Source: Ectobius pallidus (lineage: Eukaryota; Arthropoda; Insecta; Blattodea; Ectobiidae). From it: DNA of 64,000 nucleotides. Location: assembly GCA_964059195.1 (NCBI GenBank), contig CAXKWD010000002.1, positions 50,680,923-50,744,922 of the forward strand, given 5' to 3'. The first letter of the stretch is position 1. Every line of letters starts with the position of its first letter. The notes beneath the pieces were generated by a model that ran no database searches, was not told where the DNA came from, and saw only the letters and a list, made by a program, of their open reading frames with translations. Shown here piece by piece: positions 11,105-23,681 of the stretch. A program made the translations under genes and the position numbers.

Positions 11105-11946
11105 AAAAACTCATCTCCTAATTTGGGGGGTCGAACACAATACTTCCTTTAACTATGGTACGGGCAGAGGTAGTAAAAATGTGGATGGGATCTTTCACCA
11201 GTAGTATAAAAGGTCTGTTTCTGAGAGTAATTAATGTCATACAACTCGGGGAATTTTGTAATGAATCTGTAATCCACGTAGCATAAAGGATTGAAGGTGT
11301 AGTTAACCATGACAGAACCAGGAGTTCATAAACTACCTTCTGTTAGGGTCCTGAAGTCAAATCGGTAAGAAATCCATCGCGGATTTTATTCAATCCACGC
11401 CCCAGCAAACTAACGCCGTCTCCACATTCGCACGGCCACTTCTCTGACGTTCGTGTATTGCGGGTAGCGTGCCCCATACATAGCAGGCGTTAACTTTAAT
11501 ACTCAATGGTTTTAGCAGATATTCAGAAAACGTTGAGTAATCAAATTAACGCCTGCAATGTAGAGGCAAGTTACACGCAGTACACGAATGTCAGAGAAGT
11601 GGCCTTGCGAATGTGGAGACGGCGTTGGTTTGCTGGGGCGTGCATTGAATAAAACCCGCGATGGATTTCTTACCGATTTGACTTTAGGACCCTAACAGAA
11701 GGTAGTTTATGGACTCGTTCTGTCTACTTATCATGGCTAACTAATGCTTCAGTCCTTCATGCTATGTGGACTACGGATTCATTACAAAATTCCACGAGTT
11801 ATGACATTAATAACGTTCAGAAAGAGACCTTTTAGACTACTGGTGAAAGATCCCATCCACATTTTCACTTCCTCTGCCCGTATCAAAGGTACTGTAGGTA
11901 AAGGAAGTATTGTGTTCGACCCCCCAAATTCGAAATTGAGTTTTTG
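11105..11946. repeat. large foldback element with about 400 bp arms
   Basis: The left arm (11105-11506) and right arm (11533-11946) are near-complementary, with about 26 bases between. Landmarks include CCATCGCGGATTTTATTC on the left and GAATAAAACCCGCGATGG on the right, and AACGCCGTCTCCACATTCG with its complement. Near the outer ends both arms carry the family F terminal motif ACGGGCAGAGG. The right arm contains a 67-codon frame that is not a gene. Confidence 0.85.
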
Positions 11947-12099
11947 AAGTGAGACTTCTTTAGCCGCGGTAGGGGTAAATCGAGGGCTTGTGTAAAGCTC
12001 AAAATCGTCACGAAATTAGTGTTACGCTCAAAATCGTCACGAAATTAGTGAGGTGTGACGGAACGGACTGCACAGAAAACAATCAACTCAATGATTAGG

Positions 12100-12545
12100 C
12101 TTATCCAAAATTTAAAAAAGTCAAAATTAAAAAATCGAAAATGCAAAATTTAAAAAATCGAAAAATCCAAAATTAAAAAATCCAAAAGTAAAAAATCCAA
12201 AAATCCAAAATCTAAAAAATAAAAATCCAAATATCGAAAATTTAAAAAATAAAAATAAAAATTCAAAAATCCAAAACTAAAAAAATTAAAAATACAAAAT
12301 ACAAAAATAAAAGATCCAAAATATAAAATTTAAAAATTAAAAATCTAAAGTTAAAAATTCCATAAAATAAAAAATTAAAATATCTAAAATTTAAAAAATC
12401 CAGAATTACAAAATTTAAAAAATTAAAAGATCAAAAATTTAAAAAATCCAAAAGTAAAAAAGTCCCAAAACCCAATATTAAAAAGTCCAACAATCCAAAA
12501 TTGAAAAACCAATAATACAAAATTGAAAAAATCAGAAAGTTAAAA
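12100..12545. repeat. degenerate A-rich tandem repeat
   Basis: About 440 bases are built from variants of a short unit like TCCAAAATTTAAAAAA, almost without G. Units differ in length and sequence, so the array is old or made by slippage. Confidence 0.8.
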
Positions 12546-12594
12546 CAAGTTTCACTTCTGTTGCGTGGCGTTCCACGCACACTTTTTTTAAGTT

Positions 12595-12720
12595 CTTGAC
12601 AAATGACCTGTTCTAATACGGGTATGCCTAAATATTTTAACTACTTGACAAATGCCCTTCGGCATATATGCATAGGTATTTTAAACTTCTTGACAAATGC
12701 CCTTCGGCTTGTATATTATG
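12595..12720. repeat. three tandem copies of a 45-49 base unit
   Basis: Units start with CTTGACAAATG at 12595, 12644 and 12689 and continue with CCCTTCGGC and TATTTTAA-type segments. Confidence 0.75.
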
Positions 12721-12814
12721 ACACTGCATTTTGAACCATACCTATGAATGGCAAATAGGCCGGCATTCATAGAGAGTTTTAAGTCTCCAAAAATGGGAAG
12801 GAAAATGCAGGAAT

Positions 12815-13225
12815 AATTGCCGCGCGCAGTTGACCTATACTCAAAACGGACCTCCGCGCGCAGTCGGGCACTTTAAAACAGTTAGAAATTTATCTTGCGC
12901 GCAGTCGGGGTCCTCCGGCTGGGAGAAATAACTGGATAACGGTTAACTGCGCAGACAATTAATTGCAGAGAAGATAAAACAGTTAAAACTGTTATTTGGA
13001 CACATAATTAACTGGATATTATTTCCAATTATCTGGATTTTTATGTCGATTATCCAGGCAACTAATTTCACTGCAGTTAATTCTTTTAACGATTATCTGG
13101 ATAATCACATAACGTCATTATCCAGTTATCTGGTTAACCGTTATTTGGTTAAATGTACAAAGGATATTGATTGAACAATTATTTGCTCAGTTAACCAGTT
13201 GACTTTTATCCGGATAATCCCAGCT
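12815..13225. repeat. cluster of CGCGCGCAGT and CTGGATAA motifs
   Basis: CGCGCGCAGT occurs near 12821 and 12854, with a close variant near 12892. From 12925 to 13225 the hexamer CTGGAT, or its complement ATCCAG, usually extended to CTGGATAA or TTATCCAG, recurs at least eight times in both directions, interleaved with GGTTAAC. Parts can pair with each other. I do not recognise a named element. Confidence 0.6.
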
Positions 13226-16200
13226 CTAACCAGCTAGGTGTGGGTATGCCTGGCAGCGATTCATAGATACCGCGGTTAAAGAATGCAGTTTAATAAAATA
13301 TAAAATCGCATAATGAGTCAACGAAATGGGCGATGATCCAGTATTCACAGAATGGGAATAATGTGACGTATTAGCAGGTGCAGAATACGGCTCAGACAGG
13401 CGGACGGCTGTTTGTAAACGAACCAGATTATCAAGCAAGCGGATACATAACCATTAAACTGCTAATTTATGCCGTGTTGGTTTATACTGATGCGGTCAGT
13501 CACCGCTTGCATTGCTCGTATAATCCAATATCATGAACATTTAAAAATCATACCAACTGCCGCTCCCATCATTATCCCGGCATAACATCACAATAAATAC
13601 ACGCTGATGCTAATTCTGCTGGGACTTGTGCAAAAATCAGGTAACTCCACCAGATCCAGTATAACAACATCGTGCTATATGATTCAGTCACTGTTTACTA
13701 GTAATTCAGTTTTACTAGTAGCCTACATCAATTTTACTAGTAGTCTCCTTCATTAAATAACAAAAAATTAGTCTGAATTTCTCCTTCGTCTAAATCAGCC
13801 AGCTACTCTGAATGCTTAGCCGAATTATGAATGAAGATTATGTTAATATTGTATCGGTTTCTTAAAGAAAATATAATACCGGTACATACTAGTCACCCAA
13901 AATCTTTATTCAAGAAGGATTCACGGCAGTGTGTAATAAAATCCAAATGTAACAAACTCTCCAGTACCGGTATTAATTTCCCCTCTAAAGAGATGATTGC
14001 AAAAATTATATTAATTACTCCCATTTGACAATTTGTTCAATTATATCCGTGATGGTAAATGACAAAAAATTATACCAGATCACACTGGAAAATAAAATTT
14101 CCATTCACGTAATCAAATCCAATCGATTTCACAACATTTGAAGCCAATTTTTATGCCGCTTGGATAAGACGCGATTAATTTGTTTGTTCTTTTACAAAAA
14201 TAATAAAACAACAATAAATTTCAGATAGAGAGAAGGTGGGAGAGAGTGGACAAATATATAATGTGCAGAAATACAGTGAAACTAAAGAGGCTAGAGAGGA
14301 AGAGACAATAGATTAAGTAAGAGAAAGAGACGAGGAGAGAAAGAGGCCGAAAGAGAGAGTGAATTGACACACATAGCGATAGGCCTAAGCGAAAAAAACA
14401 GAGACAACAGAGGAACAGAGTGAAAATAGATGACAGAAAGAAGAAAAAAGTGAGAGGGAGAAAGAAAGATAGATAGAAACTCTTTCTTGAATAGACGTAA
14501 TTATGTCTACCTAAGTGCAACAGTTTCATGATGTTGATTAAAATTTATTGAAAGGACACTTCCGCCTCCTTCGCTCCAATTCTCACTCAGAATTAATTCT
14601 AGACATTGATTGTGAAAATATGCAATTAAAATTGTTTCAAGGCTAATTTATACTATCGTGGAGAAGGGACATCGTTATTAAGTTTTACTGCTTGGTATTT
14701 TTTTATCACCCAACTGAGAAATTTATACCTACAACCCGAGCAATTTACAAAACACAGTAACCATGCAGAACTCTACCTTTATAGCCTACCCCAATCCGCA
14801 ACAGACTTGCTAGCTTCAAGAAAATAAGAGTTAGGTCAGTCACATCAATTACTGTACTTATGCAAAATGCAGCGAGGTTACACAGCCAGTGACTTAGGCA
14901 GTCTTTGCAAAGTGACATACTAAGGACAGCCTCGAGACTGAGTAATTAATCGTCTTGTTTATCGGCGGCTTCTTTGCTAATTTCTTGAGAGGCCGTGAAT
15001 TCGTACGCACCTGTTGACAAATGGCAGTTATTTATTCGCAACCAACTAACAGCGTTCGAAATTCCAGTGCCAAATATGGCAACTGCATGCTCGTATGTAA
15101 CATCTGTTCATGCAGGTATTCTTACTCTCATAATCTCACATCTTTAGGAGCACATACCAGACATTGGTAAAATTAAAAAACAGCAGTTGCTCTGCAAAAG
15201 AAAAATCACACATATTTGAGTTGTAGCAAAACGAGAAAAAGACCTGGAGTTCGTAAGATATTGTGTGAGTATCATACCAAAAAACATGCATCACACGCCA
15301 CCGCATACAGAATCAAGTTGCCATTCTGAACTAGCTACTTAGGCCTACGTATGAAGTGCGCAAAATAACGCTTTAACGGATGAATGCCAAGGCGTAAGCC
15401 GAGGCCGATATGCTGGATAAGTCCGCTAAAGCTTTTGCGTACGTGGTGCATACAATATTTTTAGTAAAAGCTCTCTAAATTATATGAAATGAAATAAAAA
15501 TACCGTATAATTAATTATAAAAGGCATAGTCAGCCATTTGTTGACGCCATATCATAGCCGTCTGAATCCTATGCTATGATCAATTAGAAATACAGATGTA
15601 GACAAGCTATTTTGTCTTAAGCCTATATTTGTTGTTATTTTATTAAGTATTTTTAAACAAAAAACCTGGGTAAGTTTCTGATTAACGTATAGAAACAATA
15701 TTGCTTTATATTTGTTGTTTTATGGTCAAGTATTTTGTTTCAAACCCTGTCACGAATGGTGTGACTGATCACTGCCAGGTGGATTTTTCAGTTGCCATAA
15801 AGAATTTATCGGCCTAGGACGGTAAAAATTACTTTACCGGCCAAGGTTGGTAAAGTGCTACTTTTCGGCGAGTTAACGGTCCGACAAGCAGCTGTTTTGC
15901 GGGGTGTGTACGAAAAATATAATTTACTGACATCTCTATAAGCAAAAGAAACTCCTCCCAGATAAAAATTAATTAGGAAGAATGTCGCATTTGTGAAAAT
16001 ACACGGGTGTACAAGGAGCGAGATTCAATTCATTTCTGAACAGAAGATGGTCTTTTAAGATAGGAAAAACTGTTCTATCACTACCTTCTCTTCTCTATTC
16101 TATCGAAGTTTGTAAACTCATACTAGAAACCGTTTCTGTTGAACTAAAAAGAGTTCATGACCCAAACTATATAGAACACAGACTCAACATAAATCACTGC

Positions 16201-16968
16201 AAGTTATTTTATTTGTAAATGCATGTGACGTCACCAGAATATGACTGCGACATTGTGTCCTGGATCAAGATGCTAAACAGAATGGTGCATTCCAGACGCC
16301 TGCTAGAGCGATAAATCTTCCTTCTCTGCAGTGCAAATTTCATCCTGACATCGACAATAATACGAAGCTACGTCTGTTATTGATCTACTGGTTCAAGCTC
16401 TCTTCATTATTTAATCAACACGGCACTAATGCAACCCAAATCTGCCTAGAAAATGTTTGTGGAGATTTCTAAATGCCTAAAACAATTATTTCCAGTCAGT
16501 TTCGACACATTTTATAAAATTAACACAGATGCAATGAAATAACTTTAGGCTTATTCTTTCAATTTGACATTTCCTGTTTTTACTTTATAAAATGTTAATA
16601 TCGTGTTTTGTTTTTCGAATGTGTTATAAAATAGCGTTTTTTACGGCGGTTACCAAAGCGCGGCTAGCGATACATATGCTCTAGTAGAGCCTGCCGATAG
16701 TGAATTTGTTGCTATTTCTAATGAGAACACTAGAAAAAAAACTGTACAGCAAGCTTTAACATGCATTACGCTACACAGATTCAATGTGATGACAGCTTAA
16801 CTACAGAATTTTGTATAGAAGTACTCGGAGGAAACTATTCAAAATTAAGATAATGAAAAAGTGTACAGGAACTAAATTCGTGCGATAAATGTATTCACTG
16901 TATCCAACGCTTCCAGTGTAACATATTATGTATGGCATTCTCTTCATGTAAATTGGTTGTAAAAATGA
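13226..16968. other. gene-poor stretch
   Basis: No gene was recognised. About 14221-14480 is a purine-rich GAGA/AGAG low-complexity tract on the plus strand. The remainder is AT-rich single-copy-looking sequence with scattered TAGGCCTA octamers (14380, 15340). Confidence 0.35.
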
Positions 16969-17586
16969 AGAGAATGTCGTTACCACATCACATCGCCCGA
17001 AGGATACTCAAACTAAATAACGCACTCACGTAACTTTCTTCACCTTAAGCCTGAGCAATACTTCATATTCTGATACAGATTATTGAAAGGAGAGCGTATT
17101 CAGTTGTTTCAACCAGATGTAAAGCTTTATTGTACACCAGGGAAGACAGTTTCTACAAACAGTAGGTGGCTTATAGCTACCCTTAATTTACGAGAAAAAA
17201 AAATGTTTGGAACAAAAGTTTTAGCTCTTAGTATAAGCATCTCGTGTATAAAATTTAAACAAAATCGTTACAGCCGTTTTCGACGAAATCGCGAAAAACG
17301 AAATTTATCAAATGTAAAGCGTCACTAAAAAGTAAGAGAAAATCGTTACCGATCTTCGTATCACATCCCCAGAAGACACCTAAGCCAAATACTAAACTCT
17401 GTTTTTATAGGATTTGTTTGTTCTAGTGTTATGCTGTTCACATATACACACACAAAGACACATTTTTTAATGTGTATTTATATTAAAAACTCGAATTTCG
17501 GGTTCGAACACAATACTTCCTCCACCTATGGTACTTATCGTTTGTGTGTATGTGAACAGCCTAACTTCAGAACAAAAAGTCGTATC
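16969..17586 (+). repeat. dispersed repeat family F, long copy
   Basis: It begins with GTCGTTACCACATCACAT, shared with 62226. It continues GCGTATTCAGTTGTTTCA, TTAGCTCTTAGTATAAGCA, CACATCCCCAGAAG, ATACACACACA, and then TTCGGGTTCGAACACAATAC near 17495. Part of it forms the left arm of the foldback described next. An 81-codon frame (17083-17328) falls wholly in the repeat. Confidence 0.6.
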
Positions 17587-17994
17587 AAAACAGAGTTTAG
17601 CATTTGCCTTAATTATCTTTTAGGGATGTGCCACGAAGATTGGCGACGACTTTCTCTTGCTTTTTAGTGACGCTTTACATTTTATAAATTTCGTTTTTCG
17701 CGATTTCGTCGAAAACAGCTCTAACGATTTTGTTTAAATTTTGTAATAATGTTTGTACAGGTAGGGGAAAGAAAAAGCGGACCGACTAAAATAGCTAAGT
17801 TGCCGATATGAGCCACTGCGCATGCCTAGCGGCATTCACAGGATAATTATTTCACGTAATTTGCATTGCTTGTGAAAACAAACGTTTCTGTTACATCTCT
17901 TACATGTATTTACGTACCACAAGGCTCTGAAATCGGCTACAATAGTCGGTCCGCTTTTTTTCCCCCTACCTGTACATGTACCAAGAGCTAAAAC
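17218..17994. repeat. foldback derived from family F, interrupted by a MITE
   Basis: The left arm at 17218-17406 pairs with 17587-17742, for example TTTCGACGAAATCGCGAAAA with its complement near 17692-17711. Pairing then breaks at a 223 bp insertion and resumes as AAGAGCTAAAAC at 17982-17993, the complement of the arm's outer end. This order shows that the arm existed before the insertion. Confidence 0.8.
17754..17976. mobile_element. 223 bp MITE with about 30 bp inverted termini
   Basis: The left end TGTACAGGTAGGGGAAAG and the right end CCCCCTACCTGTACA mirror each other; pairing runs on through AAAGCGGACCGACT. No convincing target duplication was found, so the superfamily is open. It is inserted in the right arm of a foldback. 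Confidence 0.75.
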
Positions 17995-18037
17995 CTTTGT
18001 TTTAAACGTTTATCATTTTTTAAACATGGTATCTAGT

Positions 18038-18065
18038 ATCTATGGTACGGGCAGAGGAAGTAATA
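18038..18065 (+). repeat. isolated family F terminal motif
   Basis: CTATGGTACGGGCAGAGGAA followed by GTAATAA matches the 3' terminus of the copies at 11150 and 62838. Confidence 0.6.
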
Positions 18066-18492
18066 ATGAAAATTATAACTGAATAAAGCAAACAAATGTT
18101 TTCAGTGAAATGCTCTGATAGTGAGGCAGGAGGCTGGAATGCATACGAAAGCCATCAATGTGAAGTGACCTTTGTTACGAGAACGTTTTCCCCTCCCTTA
18201 ATATCTGAGTTGTCTCCCCTAGCAGTTTTTAAAAATAAGAACAAGTGTTATGTTTTAATAGCATTTCTGTGGGGTGTCTGCAACCCCTCGGATTGCAATG
18301 AATTGCAGGGGAGGATGGAGGGAGCATAGGCATGTGCCATCACTCTTGAGTTACACTGTTTTTAATATTACAGTCAGGGGGAAGGTGCATCACTCTTTCG
18401 CTATGTAATAAAACTGCAGTAAAGATAGCTTCCAGTACAGGCATAGCTTGTCCCAACACTTCTGTAGTTACAGATACGTCTTTTATGATAAA

Positions 18493-19189
18493 TAGACCTG
18501 GGATTTTAGGCTCTAAAAAAATTAGTTTTAGGCACCTAAACTAGGCTTTTAAAACAAGTAAATAGGCTTTTAAAACAAGTAAGTAGGATTTTAAAAGAGA
18601 ACATAGGCACTTAAAATATGCTTTAAATGTGTAAATAGACAGAAAATAGACTTTAAAATACTACAATATGCTCTTAAACTGTAACGTGATTTTTTACTGT
18701 AAAAAAGTGGTACAAATATTCTTAATCGAAATAATTGCAAAATTAAGACAGAATTAAAAATACTTCATACTTTATATGAAAAATTGACACAGTATGTCCC
18801 TTCTTACTATATATACCCGTTACTTGTTTTGAGCGAATCCTCCCCGTCAGTCAGCATTCCTTTGGCGACAATTGTTTGGGAAAATCAAGTTTCTGTGAAA
18901 CCCACCCTCTGCTGTTCTGCTCTTCATTCAGGGATCTCCATTAAATGATTGTGAAAGTTACAGAAGTTGAATTTTATTTTAAATTTACAAAATAGGCATT
19001 TTAGGCACTAAAATAGTAAAAATAGGCTCTAAAGGTCAAAATAGGCTCTAAAGGTCAAAATAGGCATTTTAGGGCACTATAAAACTCTATAAATGTAAGT
19101 GATTTATCATGAAACGTCAACATATTTAAAAAAATTCATGTTATTTCATAAGGAACAAAATAAGCATTTGCCTTAAAATCCCAGGTCTA
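18493..19189. mobile_element. hAT-type nonautonomous element, 697 bp
   Basis: The ends TAGACCTGGGATTTTAGGC and GCCTTAAAATCCCAGGTCTA mirror each other with one extra base. A perfect 8-bp duplication ATGATAAA flanks the element (18485-18492 and 19190-19197). Many subterminal AGGC/TTTTAGGC repeats (for example AAATAGGCTTTTAAAACAAG and AAATAGGCTCTAAAGGTC) occur inside both ends. No reading frame of interest. Confidence 0.9.
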
Positions 19190-19935
19190 ATGATAAATGA
19201 AATATTGTTCTTTGTTCGACCGTATTATAATAGGCTTATTACGTGTAACGTAACTGGTGAGTTATCGATTATTATCGAATACGGGACGATCTTCATACCT
19301 TGAGGATAGTAGCTGAAATCTGCATAATAAATGCTCTGTATTTAAAATAAAATAAATTCTGTTCGTGCTAATTTTAATGTCATACTAAAATGAATTCTTT
19401 TCGTGCTGTAAAATTCCGTTTGTTGAAGAAAACAGCAAAAGGAAGCTTTTTTTTTTCCAAATACATCAATATAAGAGGTAGTATCAAAACCAGTAGGTTT
19501 TCTGACTACGAGCTAAGTGTTTGCTGTCATAGTACAAAAAGAAAACTCAAAAGATTTAGTCACCGCCATCAAATTAGCAGCAGCTAAATAGCTTGCAAGT
19601 TACTGTCCCTTTCTGTTCTTCACCTGGTTTAAAAATTCTGTAGAACTGACTTCGGGGTTCTGTATATTGGGTAATTTCTAGGGTCGTATTGTCCAATAGC
19701 TGATATGAAAGGGTATTTCTTTTTTACACTTCCTCGAAAACGGCTCTAACCAATTTAAATCATGTCTGCAAACTGCATATAAGTGCAGAAACTTTTTTGA
19801 AAAATATTATTTCAGTAGATTTTCCTATATAAGCTACTAATTTCATCCAAAAACTTCGGCTATAAATCATGCCTCGCAAATAATAGACATTGAATGAGGT
19901 TTAGAAAAATGAATGTATATCCATATGTATACTGC

Positions 19936-20077
19936 CTGTTCATTTAGACGTGAACACTTGCATGCGCCGCAGACATAGGGCGGGACGGAAGGGGAGTGTG
20001 TTGCTAGTGTGGATCACGTGAGACTGATAGCCTACCACTGCGCACTGTGTTTACAGTGTTCACGTCTAAATGCACAG
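19936..20077. mobile_element. 142 bp MITE with 23 bp inverted termini
   Basis: The left end CTGTTCATTTAGACGTGAAC and the complement of the right end, CTGTGCATTTAGACGTGAAC, match except at one base. The interior is GC-rich relative to its flanks. No clear target duplication. Confidence 0.7.
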
Positions 20078-20837
20078 ACAGAAGGTCTATGTAAAATACA
20101 CTCTTTCGCCATTCAAATACAGAACTCTAATGCACCATTTTACCACAGCTTTCTCTTCAACTCTCCTAGATGTATTCCTTTTTTATTTATGTAATTCTGG
20201 ATACAATATTGAGGGGAAATGTAATACCGAGGCAAACCTACGAGAATAAACACATTTATATACGAGAAGAATAAAGTAGGGTAAGAAAATAAAGATCTGG
20301 CTGCGCAACTAAACGAAAAGTAAAAAGGGGGATGTCTCAAATAACACACTCAAGTGTAACAAGTTATCATATGGCGGAAAGTTCTTGTTCAGAAAATGAG
20401 AAAACCTAGGACTAAATTAACGTTTGCAGCAATGCAGCACTCTCCTTACGCTATAATATAATGAAATTCTTGTCACAATACCGTACTGAATAAAAAGTAG
20501 AAGGAAAGTATGTGTTATTTAATAAATGGTAAGTACATTGCAGCAATATGACTAAGTATTGTTTACTACCGAGAAAACTGGGCGACATTTTAAACTTCCA
20601 TTCCAAATCTTTTTTTGGAAGTTCATAATGATAACATTTTAAAAATATGCTTCCATTTATATAACTTATAACAAAGATGCACATTTAAAAAATTTATACA
20701 TTTATGCATTTTAAAAAAATGTATAGGCTAATACTTATATATATAATTATAATTTTTATGTTCAAAACAATAACAATTATACACTAGGCAACATGATACA
20801 TAGAATGTAATTGTAATGCAAGGAATATAGTACTTAC

Positions 20838-21115
20838 TCCCAATCCAAGAGTGACTCCAAGACACTGCGAGGTCGCTGTGTGTCCCGCATCTTGCATGCT
20901 CTTGTATCCCACAAAATGTCACAAAACACTACAGCATTTCACATCACAAACACAGCAAAACCTCGCTTTGTGTAACTCTTATAACTTTGTCTTCCAACAT
21001 AAACACATAACACAATAACAGAGGATGATTTAGTCCAACACGAGGCACCGAGGCTCGCATACCACGGCGAGTTCACATAGCTCCACGGCTATTCAGCTCA
21101 GCATTTGCGTTATTT
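20838..21115 (-). other. candidate 5' exon and promoter-proximal region
   Basis: On the minus strand a strong donor, GTAAGTA (20837-20831), follows a segment with more CpG and less A/T than its surroundings. An ATG at 20890-20888 opens 17 codons plus two bases before the donor, beginning MRDTQRPRSVLESLLDW. The two left-over bases (GA) plus the first base (A) of the Apc-like exon make a Glu codon in the open frame of that exon, so splicing would add a short N-terminal extension. Other ATGs lie further upstream, one of them (20897-20895) in a different frame, so this may simply be a leader exon. An upstream TTAAATAA stretch near 21105-21120 could serve as a weak TATA. The right boundary is arbitrary. 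Splice-site shape and phase are seen; the link to Apc is inference across 19 kb. Confidence 0.35.
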
Positions 21116-23681
21116 AAGTAGTGCCCCTCTGACTTAGGTTAAACCTAATGCACATTGCAAAATACTAATAAATACAGTATATAATAGTACATTGATAATA
21201 GTATATTATGCAACGAGCCGATAATAGCTTTGCTCGTTTCATAATTGTTTACGAGTATCTTAACTACCATTGTAAGCAAGTTGCATACGACTGTTTTTGT
21301 TTGACCATAATTAAATGTTTAAGTTTTGAGATTTTAGAAACATTAAAAAAAATGAAATCGGCTGACCGCGACAATCAGCTGTTAGCAAGTTCTCGTACTT
21401 TTTGTCTTCTGCGATAGAAGGCAGCTGATGGCGTATGTCAAGTCGAAGCTTGTTCTAAGCCGTTTTCTTGAATATAACGGAATTTTACAAGACGAAATGA
21501 AGTCAATTTAGTACAATATTAAAAGATTAGTACAATGTTAAAAGATTTTAATCACAAAACAAGGTAACTGAATTGGGAAGCAAGACGACGAATGATTTTT
21601 GTCAAGACATATCAGGTCAATTATAAAAAGGTGTATTTTTTATAATTGCGAAAACTTAAGGGTGTTGAGGTAGGCCTATTACGAGAAAATTTTTTGTGAG
21701 CACTGTCTGAAAAAGTAACTTTCTAATATAATTTTACGTAATAAAGTAACTACAGAATATTCTGAACTTGTAAGTAATATTATGGAAATATGTATCAGTA
21801 ATTTTCTAAAAATTAATGAATCAATCAGTAAACCAATAGGTTACATCTATCACTCGAGAAGCCATTTAAGGATAAAGAGAACCTGGAAATCACCAGTAGG
21901 AAAGGCAATGCAAAATTTACATGCATATATTATTTTTTTCAGAAAATGCATTTCAAATTAAACAAATACTACGGTATAATCATTCTTCAGCAATTTAATA
22001 TTTTTAAAAAAATAAATAACTGTCAGCCTACCCCCTTTCCTACTAGGTAGGCCTACTATGTATGATGTAGACGAATTTCCGTAAATATATTTAGGAAGTG
22101 TGTTTAAACAACCACTTTTGTATTAGAAATACAGTAGTGGGATTTTCGGAAGTTTCGGAAGATTCCGACTAAATGCAATTTTAAAATATAATATTTTATT
22201 AAACGAAGAAAAACATCATTCGATAAAAAAAATTTAAATATGTACAGCTTAAAGTAAGTATGTAAACTGCTGCAACAGTACCTTTTCTGCCCAGGTTAAC
22301 AATTGTGACATCATTAACAGATTATTTCCACTTCCGTAGCCTGTAACCAAGATAAGTCCCATTAATCTGAGGACACTAGCATAATTGGTCTACATTCTTA
22401 ATATTTAATTTTCCTATCTCTACATATCTGCAAGTTAACCTCACTAATATAATAAGATCTGGCCGTTAATGCTCCTGGAAATAAACACCATAGAACTCAA
22501 TTTTTGTTTATAAAAATAGACAATTGGGTTTAAGTAAGGCATCCCTAAAAGAAGTCTGACTGCTTTATTTTCAAGAACTTTTAACGGATTAAATTAGTGG
22601 GCTACTCTTATGTCCCCCAAAAAACTCATAGGCCTATTTACTAAATGTGAGTAAACAAAAGAACAATCTAATGATTTCATATATGACAGTGAAATAATTC
22701 CTTTCAGATGTTTAAAGGCACTATCTATGGCATCTATTTTTTTATATTGCCTTGAGATCGTATGTTTCTTTCTATTTGCTTTTTCATATACTTTTTCGTG
22801 AATTAAAACGTAATAACTAGCACTGAGAAATTAATACACCTATCAAGAAGTAATTATTCAACATAGTGGAAGGGTTATGTTCTAAAATCAAACCCCAAAC
22901 TTTAAAATATTGTTATGATTATACTTCCTTTGATGGGAAAAGTAAATACGTTCGTAATCGGTAATTGGATCAGAGTTACTAGTTTTATTTACAAGTTTAA
23001 GGTCACGAAATCTGTATCATATGGATTTGAGGATAACTTATTAGTCCAAATACACTTATAGAAAAATACCTAATATTACTTGCAACTTCTATTACCTCTC
23101 AAGTATATGAAACACTTGTCTAATAATATTAGTAATATTTATTAATAATTTATGGACAAGAACTCATAACGAACAATACTAACTAATACTGTTATGAAAC
23201 ATAAGACTAATAATATTAACTAATATTGTTTTTGTTAATAATATGAGTGTAAAGTTCTATAAAACAACACCCAAGACTATTTTATCCTCAAGCTGGGGTT
23301 ACGGTTACGAATCCTATTTCCGACTAAAATAAATATGACCTTGTTTTCAAGTGAATTAAAGTAGCGGAAGAAGAGGAAAGATGGTAAAATGGTGTGCGCA
23401 AATCTGCCATTCTAGTCTAATGAGCGCCAGGTGGGTTATAATATGCCAGTGAAAGCTGACACCAGCCAGCTTGCTAATTTAGCACGCACTGTTTCATCCT
23501 CCACTAAGCGACCGTGACATTGATGCTGCCCACGTCACCTTCATCAACCCATTCGTATTATACTTGTAACTTTATAGCTGCTACGTCCAATAAAACCAAA
23601 CAAACCCAATCGATACGATGAAGCACATCTGACGATTTTCCTACGGAAGTAAATGGAATAATTTCATCTCTGCGTTTTCAC
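21116..23681. other. gene-poor AT-rich stretch
   Basis: No gene or clear repeat boundary is visible. TAGGCCTA octamers occur at 21671, 22048 and 22629. If the candidate 5' exon is real, its immediate right side should hold the promoter. Confidence 0.3.

Noticed and set aside
14221..14529. 102-codon hydrophobic minus-strand frame
   Set aside because: It is the complement of a GAGA-rich tract; composition alone explains the frame.
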